Shown: positions 7,501 to 15,572, numbered from the stretch's first letter. The stretch: 41,988 nt of DNA from Acidobacteriota bacterium (GCA_040756905.1 JBFLYD010000017.1:1-41988), one strand, 5' to 3'. Notes: generated by a model from the sequence alone, not told the origin. Made by a program: numbers and translations.

Positions 7501-7870
7501 AATGAACAATACTCCCCGCCTTGCATATGATTACAATAACCCTTTAATAGCATTTTTATCAGAAAAGCACGATGGCTCATTGCCCATCTCCAATTCCTTT
7601 CTCAATTTAGAGCCGGAGAATATTATTCTCTCCTCCCTGAAACTTTCTGAAGACGATAAATCAATAATTTTAAGAACCTATGAAGCCCATGGTAAGGACA
7701 CTGAAGCCAGGATTGTGTTACCTTTTACTCCCGAAGAAGTTTTCACCGTTGATTTCCTTGAAAAAACAAAAGCCAAAGTAGAATTCAGTAATAATACAAT
7801 AAAGATCTTCATGCCAAAGAACAAGGTGGTCACCTTAAAAATTATTTTAAAAAACTCATCCGTATTATAA
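4592..7870 (+). CDS. Secreted alpha-mannosidase, glycoside hydrolase family 38
   Basis: 1092 residues. Start set at ATG 4592, not the in-frame ATG at 4577, because AAGGAGGT (4580-4587) is ideally placed for it and the protein then begins with a normal signal peptide (MKRKAKIFILSFILIQIP). GH38 marks are clear: zinc-binding HIDAAWLW (H268, D270), WNPDSFGYNWNMPQI with the expected nucleophile D380, GVGDHGGGPS near 470, and NQFHDILPGSS with H584. The C-terminal half matches the beta-sandwich region of GH38. Family members are retaining, zinc-dependent enzymes that remove alpha-mannose from glycans. With the signal peptide it should act in the periplasm or outside, releasing sugar for the symporter upstream. 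It is the last gene of the operon and converges on the efflux operon. Confidence 0.9.
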   Translation: MKRKAKIFILSFILIQIPVIAGKDVQSVIDQLQSAIDTNVKNWIFTKDVTIDPLKIEDFSSWEPYKLGKDIGGETAWLKGSIRLPKKFLGYDVSGSKVFLNLELDDAGLLWTNGVEKGRFEWNGRYVLTDSALPDVEYILILRGINYGGPLRLLKASIEIEPAVELVNRIEDLILSLKTSKKLLSFDTYQRGAWISYDPKIDKSIVPKKRKLNLQKTLDEGSLLIDTKALENGDRTALLNSLDKSLKSLKPVKDFIKEFTLELIGNAHIDAAWLWRKSETIEVSKSTFDNALRLMDSYPDFTFAQSSAYYYKWMEDLYPETFKGIKSKVKSGYWELVGGMMIEPDCNLINGESWARHILYAKRYFREKFGIDVNIGWNPDSFGYNWNMPQIYLNGGINAFITQKISWNDINVFPHRVFWWEGPDGSRILVYFPFSYVYDFKDPFRLVDQLRQFEANTGFRNMLVLYGVGDHGGGPSEEMLKVIARLKSLPIFPTVKFSTSKKYFEDFLLKQDLSKIPVWNDELYLEYHRGTFTTQAEIKRHNRIAENLLANAEGISVVSHLLGGYYNREAFKEAWRLVLFNQFHDILPGSSIREVYVDALKDYEIAEALTKKEMEKSLKYIASKINTSGIKGEPLIVFNPSPWKRRDVVKIEIARKARNEEIVNYIVADPDGKEIPSQIISLKEGLPPDITPKALLFVAEDVPAFGYKVFDLQRIEKKEKLQKTWPQGDSIENEFFRIKMDREKGWIKSIFDKKNGKEILSGAGNLLQLFGDKPPRWDAWDIGYTGKEWTPGFRKLELIENGPVRKVLRAYLDFFNPESKAKRLNAEPTLNYPNSFFTCDTILYDKINRIEFKTQVDWWEEHTLLKTAFDVDVKNNMATYEIPFGSIQRPTTMNNDWEKARYEVPGLKWIDFSAEDYGVSILTRSKYGYDVHGNRMRISLLRSPKDPDPTADRGQHEIEYALFPHKGCWRMNNTPRLAYDYNNPLIAFLSEKHDGSLPISNSFLNLEPENIILSSLKLSEDDKSIILRTYEAHGKDTEARIVLPFTPEEVFTVDFLEKTKAKVEFSNNTIKIFMPKNKVVTLKIILKNSSVL

Positions 7871-7908
7871 AATAAAAAATAAAGAAGTTAGGAAGCATTA
7901 AAGACTGA

Positions 7909-10900
7909 TTAAGTCCTTATTTTCGCAAAGATTTCATAGAGGAGGGGGAGAATTATCAATCTCAAAAGAAGGGCAAAGATAAAACCTCCAATGTAAACAA
8001 CTGCTAAGGGCTTATGAATCTCAGAGCCTGTAGAAAATCCAAGAGCTAAAGGAATAACCCCTACTATCATTACCATATCCGTCATAAAAATCGGCCTGAA
8101 CTTTGTTAATGCACCTTGAATAACAGCTTCCCTTAAAGGATATCCTTTATTCCTCAATTCATTTATCTTTGCTACGAGAATAATATCATTCTGAACACAA
8201 ATGCCGAGAAGAGCGATCATCCCTATTGCTGAAGAGACATTTATTGTCTGTCCTGTTACGAGAAGCCCTATTATCCCTCCAATCAAAGTGGATGGAGCAT
8301 TTAGTAAAATCATGAATGCCTGTCTCATCGAACCGAATGAGGAAAAAAGAATTACAAACACAATCAGAGCAACAAGAAGCATGAACCATGTTAATTGTTT
8401 TATTGCTCTCTGCTGGCTTTCAAACTGACCTCCGAATGTTACAAAATATCCCTTAGGCAATGAAACTTTCTTACTTATTTTTTCTTCTGCTTCTTTTACA
8501 AAGCTTCCCACATCTCGGTTCACCACATTGCAGAGAATGATTTTTCTTCTCATTAAATTTTCCCGAAAAATAGTCTGGGGACCTTCACTTTTTGTTAACT
8601 CAGCAAGTTCAGAGAGAGGAATCCTCTGTCCATCAGGAGAATCTATAAGGAGATTTTTTATTGTCTCTTCATTATTTCGATATTCCTCGGGAAGCCTGAT
8701 GAGCACAGATGTAATTCTATCTGGCTCATAAACATCCGTGACCTCTATTCCATTCAAAGCTGTTTCAATAACATCTGCTACCTGCTCAACGGGGATGCCG
8801 AACCTTGCTAATTTTTCTCTTTTTAATCTAATAATAAGCTGAGGAATTCCGGTGGTCTGTTCCACTTGCAAATCTGCAATACCTTTTATATCTGAAAGGA
8901 CTTCTCTTATTTCTCCTATTTTTTCATTCAAAGTTTTTAAATCATGGCCGAAAAGCTTTACTGAAATCTGTCCTTCAGTTCCTGTTAGCATTTCAGCGAG
9001 CTTATTTGCAATCGGCTGTTCAAATATATAGGCTATCCCTGGTATCCTGTCCAGTTCTTTTCTCATTTCCAGGGTCAATTTTCTAAAATCTCTTTTCCTT
9101 TTTTCTCTTGGCAGAAGTTCTATCATGTAATGACTGTGATTTACAGGATGAAGGTGCTCTGATGCTTCAGCAGTTCCCGTTGTCCTTGTCACAGAAACTA
9201 CTTCTGGAAAAGACAAAAATATCTTCTCAATTTTTCTTCCCGTTCTAATTGACTCCTCCAGAGAAGTTTCTGGAAGCATTACTGTTGATGCTATTATTGA
9301 ACCTTCATCTAAAGGAGGAACAAATTCTTTTCCTAAAAAATTGTAACAAATTCCAGCGATAAAAATTAAAATAAAGAACACAATCAAAATCGACTTTTTA
9401 TGTTCAAAAGCTTTTTTCAATACAGAAAGATAAAATTTGTTGAGAAATTCTATGATAGGGTTTTTTCTATCTGAAAGATATTTTTCCTTTAAAACTACTG
9501 AAGCTAAAACAGGTTGAAAGGTTATGTTTAAGACTAACGAACCAAAAAGAGCTGCAGCCACAGCAAAAGCTGTGGGTTTAAACATCTTTCCTTCTATTCC
9601 GTGTAATGTTAGCAAAGGAATAAACACTAAAATAATTATAAGGCTTGCTGAAAAAAGATATTTCCCAACCTCTCTGGCTGCTTCTGAAGTCATCCGTTCG
9701 TTTGAAGCTTTTCCTTTTTTCTCTTTAAGAATCCTGAATATATTCTCGACCATTATTATAGACCCATTTGCCATCTTGCCAATTCCAATCGCAAGACCTC
9801 CGAGAGACATAACAGTTAAGGATACATTAAAAATTTTCATGAATATTAAAGATATCAGGATTGAAAATGGGATCGTAAGTGAGGCAATTAGAGCGCTCCT
9901 GATATTTCCCATAAATATGAGCATGATAAGAATTATTAGAACACCCCCTTCTATAATCGACACTCCAACATGTTTAAGAGATTTTAAGATTAAGATTGAT
10001 TGGTCATAATAGGGTTTGATTTTTATGGATTCGAGTAAATCTTTTTCAATCTGAGAAAGAGTTCTTTTAATGTTAGCAATCGTAGTTAAAGTATCGCCTC
10101 CATATTGCTTTTCAACTGTAACATTCACTGCTTCTTCTCCATCATGACTTGCAGCCTCCCTCCTAAATTTTTCGCCTATTCTTACATCTGCTACATCTTT
10201 CACATATACAGGAACATTATTTCTTGAAGTAATAACTGTATTTTTAATGTGCTCTAATTCCTCTATTCTTCCCAGCCCTTTTATCAGAATCTCCTGGGAG
10301 CCCTTTCTGATTATCCCCCCAGAAAAATTTCTGTTACTTTTTTCAATAGCATCTTTTATTTGACTAATAGTTAGCTTGTAATTTTTTATCATTTCAGGTT
10401 TTAGAAAAACCTGGTATTGCTTTACAAATCCTCCTAAATTTATGACAAACGAGATCCCAGGAGTACCCTGCAATCTGTAACGAATAATCCAATCAGCTGT
10501 ACTTCTTAATTCCATCGGATCAACCCCATCTCCTGTAACAGCAAACTCAAATACCTCTCCCATTCTTGAAGATATAGGCCCTAAAATTGGCGGAGACGTT
10601 CCGATCGGTAATCTTCCTGCTATTAGCTCCAATTTTCCAAGAACGATCTGTCGGGCTAAATAAATATCTGTTCCCCAGTCAAATTCTACTGTCACAACAG
10701 AGTTTCCTGTGGTTGATTCAGACCTAACTCGAGTTACATGAGGTTCACCATTCATCAAACTCTCAATTGGAAAAGAGATTAACCTCTCTACATCCTCTGA
10801 AGCCATTCCAGGGTTTTCCGTAATAATCTTAACAAGAGGGGCATTAAGATCAGGATAAATATCTTTTGGCAACTGAAAATAGACTAAAACTCCGATAATA

Positions 10901-10971
10901 GCTGTTAATATTGTTATGAATATAATTAAAAGTTTATTCTTCAATGAAAAATCTATAAGCTTATCGATCAT
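7909..10971 (-). CDS. Heavy-metal RND efflux pump, CusA/CzcA type, with altered relay residue
   Basis: 1020 residues with the two-fold RND layout: one helix, a large periplasmic loop (about 35-335), six helices, a second loop, six helices. The start matches HME pumps (LPKDIYPDLNAPLVKI). It would expel metal cations from the periplasm through the adaptor and TolC-like gene products. Odd point: transmembrane helix 4 reads AIGIGKMANGSIIMVEN. In CusA the matching helix has an essential aspartate (D405; D408 in CzcA) at the position that here is N402. The later Glu is kept. The codon AAT (plus-strand 9766-9768) is unambiguous. The AIG form of the motif is closer to the Cu/Ag branch than to DFG-type Zn/Co pumps. 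Substrate is therefore uncertain. Confidence 0.88.
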   Translation of the reverse strand: MIDKLIDFSLKNKLLIIFITILTAIIGVLVYFQLPKDIYPDLNAPLVKIITENPGMASEDVERLISFPIESLMNGEPHVTRVRSESTTGNSVVTVEFDWGTDIYLARQIVLGKLELIAGRLPIGTSPPILGPISSRMGEVFEFAVTGDGVDPMELRSTADWIIRYRLQGTPGISFVINLGGFVKQYQVFLKPEMIKNYKLTISQIKDAIEKSNRNFSGGIIRKGSQEILIKGLGRIEELEHIKNTVITSRNNVPVYVKDVADVRIGEKFRREAASHDGEEAVNVTVEKQYGGDTLTTIANIKRTLSQIEKDLLESIKIKPYYDQSILILKSLKHVGVSIIEGGVLIILIMLIFMGNIRSALIASLTIPFSILISLIFMKIFNVSLTVMSLGGLAIGIGKMANGSIIMVENIFRILKEKKGKASNERMTSEAAREVGKYLFSASLIIILVFIPLLTLHGIEGKMFKPTAFAVAAALFGSLVLNITFQPVLASVVLKEKYLSDRKNPIIEFLNKFYLSVLKKAFEHKKSILIVFFILIFIAGICYNFLGKEFVPPLDEGSIIASTVMLPETSLEESIRTGRKIEKIFLSFPEVVSVTRTTGTAEASEHLHPVNHSHYMIELLPREKRKRDFRKLTLEMRKELDRIPGIAYIFEQPIANKLAEMLTGTEGQISVKLFGHDLKTLNEKIGEIREVLSDIKGIADLQVEQTTGIPQLIIRLKREKLARFGIPVEQVADVIETALNGIEVTDVYEPDRITSVLIRLPEEYRNNEETIKNLLIDSPDGQRIPLSELAELTKSEGPQTIFRENLMRRKIILCNVVNRDVGSFVKEAEEKISKKVSLPKGYFVTFGGQFESQQRAIKQLTWFMLLVALIVFVILFSSFGSMRQAFMILLNAPSTLIGGIIGLLVTGQTINVSSAIGMIALLGICVQNDIILVAKINELRNKGYPLREAVIQGALTKFRPIFMTDMVMIVGVIPLALGFSTGSEIHKPLAVVYIGGFIFALLLRLIILPLLYEIFAKIRT

Positions 10972-11000
10972 GTTGTTTCTCCTTTCTCATTAGACAAACT

Positions 11001-12230
11001 TTAGTGAACATGACCTTTTTTTAAAACTTCTTCGTGGAGCTCAGATTTAAGCTGATAATTTCCTTTTACAACAACCTCATCTCCCTTTTTTACTCCCTTT
11101 AGAATCTCTGTGTATCCATTATAGCTACTGCCGACTTCTACTTCCTCCACGAGAAAGCCGTCTCCTTTTTTTAAAAAAACAATCTTTCTATCTCTATCAT
11201 CTAATATCGCCCTCTCTGGCAAAGCGATAACTCTATTTTTTTTATCAATGAAAATTTTTATATCAGCAAACATCCCGGGCTTTAATTTATATCCATTATT
11301 TATTACTTCAGTTCTTACAGTAATTGTTCTGGTTTCTTCATTCAGAGTATCACTTATAAAACTTACCTTTCCGGAAAATTTTTCTTCTTTAAAAGCTAAC
11401 ACTGAGATTTCAACCTCCTGAGCTATTTTAATTTTATCAATGTCTTTCTCATAAATTTCAGCATCGATCCAGAGAACTGTAGGGTCCATGATGGTCAATA
11501 TTTCTGTTGTTTGATCCACCATTGCTCCAAGAAATGCATTATTTTTAATGATTTTGCCAGCAATTGGAGCATAAAGCACTATAACAGGGCTGATCTGGTG
11601 AGTTTCAATTAAAATTTTTATCTGTTCTTCGTTAAATCCGAGCAGATGCAATTTTTTCTCAGCGGCATTCAAATTAGCCTGGGCAACTTTATACTCAGCT
11701 TCAGCTGCTAAAAGATTTTTTCTCGCTCCTATATCCTGTTTGAACAATCTCTCCTCTCTTTCATAATTTGCTTTAGCGAGTTCATAATCAGCTATTGCTT
11801 TATAAAAAATGGATTTTGCCTCCCCTACTTCAACACTTTCTAACTCTATAAGCTTTTGTCCTTTTTTGACCCAATCACCTATCCTTACATAAATCTTTGA
11901 AATCCTTGCTGGAAAAACATAACTGACAATCGCGATTCTATTCTGAGGTGCAATAACTTTTCCCACAGCTTGAAGAAACAATTTAAAAGGTCGATATTCC
12001 GCTTTTACAGTTTCGATTTCGATAATTTTTTTTGTTTCTTCAGACAAATGAATAATTTTATTTCTATCAGAATTTTCATGAATATTATTATTTTTCTGTT
12101 CTTTATACTTCTCAGTTAAGCGTGATTCATTAGAACAACCCAGAAAAAGTTGAGCAAAGGCAGCTAAAAGGACGACTACAAAAAACAAATTCTTTCTTTT
12201 CTTCATTACATTAAAAATATTTATTTTCAT
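11001..12230 (-). CDS. RND efflux periplasmic adaptor (membrane fusion protein), lipoprotein
   Basis: 409 residues. The N-terminus is a lipoprotein signal with L-F-L-G-C at about 28-32. After it come the usual adaptor parts: barrel-sandwich start (APQNRIAIVSYVFPARISKI, about 113-132), a helical hairpin (about 155-205), the second lipoyl half and a beta-barrel plus membrane-proximal C-terminus. It links the inner-membrane pump to the outer-membrane channel. ATG at 12230 is preceded by GGAGAGA; an alternative Met eight codons in has no better site. It lies 29 bases ahead of the pump gene and 17 after the channel gene. Confidence 0.88.
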   Translation of the reverse strand: MKINIFNVMKKRKNLFFVVVLLAAFAQLFLGCSNESRLTEKYKEQKNNNIHENSDRNKIIHLSEETKKIIEIETVKAEYRPFKLFLQAVGKVIAPQNRIAIVSYVFPARISKIYVRIGDWVKKGQKLIELESVEVGEAKSIFYKAIADYELAKANYEREERLFKQDIGARKNLLAAEAEYKVAQANLNAAEKKLHLLGFNEEQIKILIETHQISPVIVLYAPIAGKIIKNNAFLGAMVDQTTEILTIMDPTVLWIDAEIYEKDIDKIKIAQEVEISVLAFKEEKFSGKVSFISDTLNEETRTITVRTEVINNGYKLKPGMFADIKIFIDKKNRVIALPERAILDDRDRKIVFLKKGDGFLVEEVEVGSSYNGYTEILKGVKKGDEVVVKGNYQLKSELHEEVLKKGHVH

Positions 12231-12247
12231 TCCGTCTCTCCTCCAAT

Positions 12248-13516
12248 TTAAATTTTCTTTCCTATTGCTTTTTCTAACTCAGCAATAGAAAGATTATAAT
12301 TAAATAAAGCCTCCGCATATGATTTTTTTGCTTCAATCAAAGTCCGTCTTGACTCAATTAGGTCAAGGCTCCCTACAGCACCTTCCTGATAACTCAAGAT
12401 TGTCATTTCATAGACCTTCTCTGCCTGCTTTAATATCTGCTCCTCAAATAACCTGATTTGATTTTCCAAGGCAATGGAGTTTAAATAGGCCTCTTCTACC
12501 TCAAGAGAAATTAAATTTTTAATGTATTCTAATTCATATTTGAAAGAGTCAATATTAGCTTTTGCTTCAGCAATTTCTCCTTTTTTCCTCTGCCAGAAAA
12601 AAACTGGCAGCGATAAAGAAAAAGCCACTCTTCCAAAATTTTCTGCTGATTCTTTGATTCGATGTTCAGATACATTCAAATTAAAATCTGGCATGTAACC
12701 TAAAGAAGCATATTTGTAAGATAAATTCTCCCTTTCAATCGAATTATTTATTTTTCTCATCTCAGGTCTGTTTATAAAAGCTAAATTTTGCAAATCTTCC
12801 AATTTTAATCTGAGAGGCTCTCTTTTCAGTTTACCAAGAATCTCTAATGGTTGATATTTTTCTCTTGCCAGTAGAAAATTCAATCGTGCTATTGATAACT
12901 TTATTTCATTTGTAGCTATTTTTAATTCATTTTCTGCCTTGGCTACTTCTACTTCAGCCCTTAAGACTTCAAATCTTGCAACATCACCTGTTTCATATTT
13001 AATTCTTGCCTTATCAAAGAAATCTTTCGAAAGACTTAAATTTTCCCTTGCATAACTTTCAATTTCATGGGATAAGAGCAACTTATAAAATGCTTTCGCT
13101 AGCTGAAAAATCAAATCCAATTTTATAATTTCTACTTCAGCTAAAAATTCATCTGACTCTTTTTTTGCTATTTTTCCTCTTAAAAATCTCTTTCCAGGAA
13201 ATTCTAATAATTGATTCATCCCTAAATAGGATTCCTTGGCCTCTCTGAAATTAAAAAAAATTGGCTGAAAATCAGAATCGTAAGCAATCTCTGGTTGAGG
13301 AAAAGCTTTTGCCTGATATACTCTTGCTTTTGATGCTTCATATCTCTTCAATGCAGATACAATCATTGGATTCTTATTCAAGGCTATTGATACACATTCA
13401 TCCAGTGTTAAACCATTTACAGATGAGGAGATTTCTTTAGAAGATACACTACAGGTTAGTAGAAACATCACAGTAAACAATAAGGTAAAACTTTTATTTT
13501 TTTTCTTAAAAATCAT
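12248..13516 (-). CDS. TolC/CusC-like outer-membrane efflux channel
   Basis: 422 residues from ATG 13516, chosen over an upstream in-frame ATG at 13555 because GGGAGG sits just before it and the protein then begins directly with a signal peptide (KKKNKSFTLLFTVMFLLTC). The body shows the repeated long-helix pattern of outer-membrane efflux proteins: 'LTLDECVSIALNKNP' at the start, heptad-rich Ala/Glu/Lys helices and a second similar half. A cysteine at the end of the hydrophobic stretch may be a lipidation site. First large gene of the efflux operon; supplies the outer-membrane duct. Confidence 0.85.
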   Translation of the reverse strand: MIFKKKNKSFTLLFTVMFLLTCSVSSKEISSSVNGLTLDECVSIALNKNPMIVSALKRYEASKARVYQAKAFPQPEIAYDSDFQPIFFNFREAKESYLGMNQLLEFPGKRFLRGKIAKKESDEFLAEVEIIKLDLIFQLAKAFYKLLLSHEIESYARENLSLSKDFFDKARIKYETGDVARFEVLRAEVEVAKAENELKIATNEIKLSIARLNFLLAREKYQPLEILGKLKREPLRLKLEDLQNLAFINRPEMRKINNSIERENLSYKYASLGYMPDFNLNVSEHRIKESAENFGRVAFSLSLPVFFWQRKKGEIAEAKANIDSFKYELEYIKNLISLEVEEAYLNSIALENQIRLFEEQILKQAEKVYEMTILSYQEGAVGSLDLIESRRTLIEAKKSYAEALFNYNLSIAELEKAIGKKI

Positions 13517-13530
13517 TATTTCCTCCCTTG

Positions 13531-13549
13531 CGAAAGATTTAATCTTTCG
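13531..13549. promoter_or_regulatory. Inverted repeat just upstream of the efflux channel gene
   Basis: CGAAAGATTTAATCTTTCG has 8-bp perfect arms around a 3-base loop, ending a few bases before the ribosome site of the channel gene. It could be an RNA hairpin tuning expression between the small first gene and the channel gene, or a protein site. Nothing else supports either reading. Confidence 0.4.
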
Positions 13550-13582
13550 ATTCAAAACAATTAAAGGAACTTGTTAAGTTTT

Positions 13583-13858
13583 TTAAATTATGGGAGGATC
13601 TCTTGAAGAAAGATTTCTGATAAATATATTATGGAAATTTAATGGATTGCAAAGTTTTAAATTATATAAAAAGTATACCTGAGGTAATTGAAAACTGGAT
13701 ATATCATCAGTTCCAATAGAAGATTTATGATAATTACAGGCAGGACAATATTTGCTTTCAAAAAAATTAGTTTCTACATGAAAGAAATCGATAAAAAAAG
13801 CAGTTGAGGAAAATAAAAGAAAAATTAAAACATTGAATAATAATTTTTCTTTTCTCAT
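13583..13858 (-). CDS. Small membrane-anchored CPxCxxH protein heading the efflux operon
   Basis: 91 residues. One N-terminal hydrophobic segment (about 6-23) acts as a signal or anchor; then comes KYCPACNYHKS (about 36-46), a CPxC-xx-H set suited to binding a soft metal or to redox chemistry, and the tail ends SSRDPPII. Small proteins with a hydrophobic start, Cys/His pair and an R-x-P-P tail (DUF2946-like) are often found at the head of heavy-metal RND operons; I see resemblance but cannot confirm membership. It is the first gene after the promoter at 14005-14032, separated from the channel gene by 66 bases. A role as periplasmic metal sensor or chaperone is inference. Confidence 0.6.
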   Translation of the reverse strand: MRKEKLLFNVLIFLLFSSTAFFIDFFHVETNFFESKYCPACNYHKSSIGTDDISSFQLPQVYFLYNLKLCNPLNFHNIFIRNLSSRDPPII

Positions 13859-13964
13859 TTTATAAATTTATACAAGCTTTTAATTTTTCAGCAGAATTCC
13901 TCTTGCTTGCTCTTTCAAGTTCTTCCATATAAGTTTTTTCCCTTATACTTAAATTTTTACCATT

Positions 13965-13984
13965 TTGATATTGCAATATCCAAA
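13965..13984. promoter_or_regulatory. 20-bp perfect palindrome, putative operator 2 of the efflux operon
   Basis: TTTGATATTGCAATATCAAA is a perfect 20-bp palindrome lying just downstream of the predicted transcription start of the efflux operon. It shares GATAT-N4-ATATC with the palindrome at 13999-14012; centres are 31 bp apart, about three helical turns. Confidence 0.6.
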
Positions 13985-13998
13985 TTTTCTCCAATTTC

Positions 13999-14012
13999 GA
14001 TATTATTATATC
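13999..14012. promoter_or_regulatory. GATAT-N4-ATATC palindrome over the -10 box, putative operator 1
   Basis: GATATTATTATATC overlaps the -10 hexamer of the efflux promoter, a position where a bound protein would block RNA polymerase. Its arms equal those of the downstream palindrome. Metal-responsive repressors of the ArsR or CopY type act this way at similar operons, but no regulator gene is in the window. Confidence 0.55.
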
Positions 14013-14032
14013 TAAATTTGTATATTTGTCAA
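14005..14032 (-). promoter_or_regulatory. Consensus sigma-70 promoter of the metal efflux operon
   Basis: On the minus strand TTGACA (14032-14027), a 16-bp spacer and TATAAT (14010-14005): both hexamers match consensus perfectly. Predicted start near 13998, giving a ~140-base leader before the small CPxC gene. Confidence 0.75.
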
Positions 14033-14164
14033 AAAATTCTTAACATGGATAAGTTTCATATTAGGAGTTATCAATGAAGCTCTGCTTCAGCTCTGAAATT
14101 AAGCCTTAGCTCTATGAATATCTAAATAAATTAATAATTAACTAAAGGTTTTCAGTAAAAATAT

Positions 14165-15535
14165 CTATTTTAAAAATTCAGGTATTAACTGATTTCTTAA
14201 TAAATCCTTGTAGCTTTCTCTTTCCCTTATTAAATAATATTTTCCGTTTAAAACTAAAACCTCAGCTGGGAATGGTCTTGAATTGTAAGCGGAAGCCATT
14301 GAAATTGCATATGCTCCAGCATCGAGAAATGCTAATAAATCGTTTTCTTCAACCTTTGGAAGTAATCTATCCTTTGCTAAAATATCACCTGATTCACAGA
14401 GATTTCCAGCTACATAAACCTCTTCTTCTGATTTTTCATTCACCCTGTTTGCTAAAACCACTTCATGGTAGGCATCATAAAGAACAGGCCTTACGAGTGT
14501 GTTAAAACCAGCATCCACTCCTATAAATTTTTTAAAAGGAGTTTTTTTGATTGTGCTGACTCTTGTAAGAAGAATTCCAGCATCTCCTACAATCCATCTT
14601 CCAGGCTCCAGGTATAAAAGTGGTTGTTTTAAATTGTATTCCTTGATTTTTTCTTTGATTGTCTTAACTATATCTTCTGCAAAATTCTTGATTGGAACAC
14701 TTTTCATATCTTTCTTATATCTGATTCCAACTCCTCCTCCAACATCTATAAAATCAAGTTCAACCCCCAGATGATTTTTCAATTTTCCTGCAAGGTCCAT
14801 CAGTTTTGAAGTTGCCTCTTTATAAGGCTCAGAATCAAGAATCTGTGAACCAATGTGCATATGTATTCCTGAAATCTTAAAATATTCAAAACCCTTTGCA
14901 GATTTATAAGCCTCGAGAACAGAATCTTCATGGATTCCAAACTTGCTTTTCCATAGGCCTGTCGCAAGATGGGGATGAGTCTCAGGAGAAACAGATGGAT
15001 TAACCCTGAATGAAACTCTTACGATTTTTTTCTTTTCAGCGCAAATTTTTTTCAGCCTTTCCATCTCATGGATTGAATCAAAATTAATTATCACTCCTGC
15101 ATCTAAAGCCATTCGGAGTTCTTCATCTGTTTTATTATTTCCGGTAAATATAATTTTTTCTGGCGCAAGGCCGATTGTCATCGCCACATACAATTCTCCT
15201 CCTGAAACAATGTCAGCTCCAGCTCCCTGATTTTTTAAAATTTTTAATACAGCTAAAGATGTATTTGCTTTATAAGCATACTTAATCTCAACTTTTGGAT
15301 ATAATGAATCAAAAGCCCTCAGGAATTCTTTATATCTTTCAATGATTCTGTTACCATCGATCACATAGAGAGGAGTGCCAAATTCTTCAGCAAGATTTAC
15401 TACATCAACCCCTCCAATTGTTAAATGATTTTTCTCATTTATACCTAAATGAGTCTTCTCTTCCAGAAACCATTGTTTTCCCTGGGAATAAAGACTTAAA
15501 ATTATCATGAAAAAGATTAAAAAAACTCTTCTCAT
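14165..15535 (-). CDS. lysA: Diaminopimelate decarboxylase-like PLP enzyme with signal-like N-terminus
   Basis: 456 residues. Fold-III PLP decarboxylase features are complete: KYAYKAN with the Schiff-base lysine K89, HMHIGSQ (about 225-231), the Gly-rich DVGGGVG near 264-270, LEPGR (309-313) and CESGD (380-384), the Cys that the partner subunit supplies to the active site. The usual role is meso-diaminopimelate to L-lysine in the cytoplasm. Unusual: the first ~18 residues (MRRVFLIFFMIILSLYSQG) are a basic-hydrophobic stretch like a signal peptide, and the canonical enzyme start aligns only after it. ATG 15535 has GAGAGG six bases before it, and no alternative Met lies nearby, so the extension appears real. 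It may be exported, or the stretch may be a membrane tether. Single-gene transcript with its own promoter. Confidence 0.85.
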   Translation of the reverse strand: MRRVFLIFFMIILSLYSQGKQWFLEEKTHLGINEKNHLTIGGVDVVNLAEEFGTPLYVIDGNRIIERYKEFLRAFDSLYPKVEIKYAYKANTSLAVLKILKNQGAGADIVSGGELYVAMTIGLAPEKIIFTGNNKTDEELRMALDAGVIINFDSIHEMERLKKICAEKKKIVRVSFRVNPSVSPETHPHLATGLWKSKFGIHEDSVLEAYKSAKGFEYFKISGIHMHIGSQILDSEPYKEATSKLMDLAGKLKNHLGVELDFIDVGGGVGIRYKKDMKSVPIKNFAEDIVKTIKEKIKEYNLKQPLLYLEPGRWIVGDAGILLTRVSTIKKTPFKKFIGVDAGFNTLVRPVLYDAYHEVVLANRVNEKSEEEVYVAGNLCESGDILAKDRLLPKVEENDLLAFLDAGAYAISMASAYNSRPFPAEVLVLNGKYYLIRERESYKDLLRNQLIPEFLK

Positions 15536-15572
15536 CTCTAACCTCTCAAGTTCATAAAATTAAATCAGATAT

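Larger units (their letters stand above)
13859..14164. other. 306-bp intergenic region between efflux operon and lysA
   Basis: This gap is AT-rich and holds the efflux promoter and its two palindromes (13965-14032). The remaining part, 14033-14164, shows no ORF with a ribosome site and no clear terminator for lysA. Confidence 0.6.

Noticed and set aside
9524-10009. 161-codon plus-strand ORF opposite the RND pump
   Set aside because: It is the shadow of helix-rich pump codons in reverse; the minus-strand protein is unmistakable.
13860-14059. Possible frameshifted small ORF upstream of the CPxC gene
   Set aside because: Careful codon-by-codon reading gives stops in all three minus-strand frames and no usable start with a ribosome site; the apparent protein came from misreading line joins.
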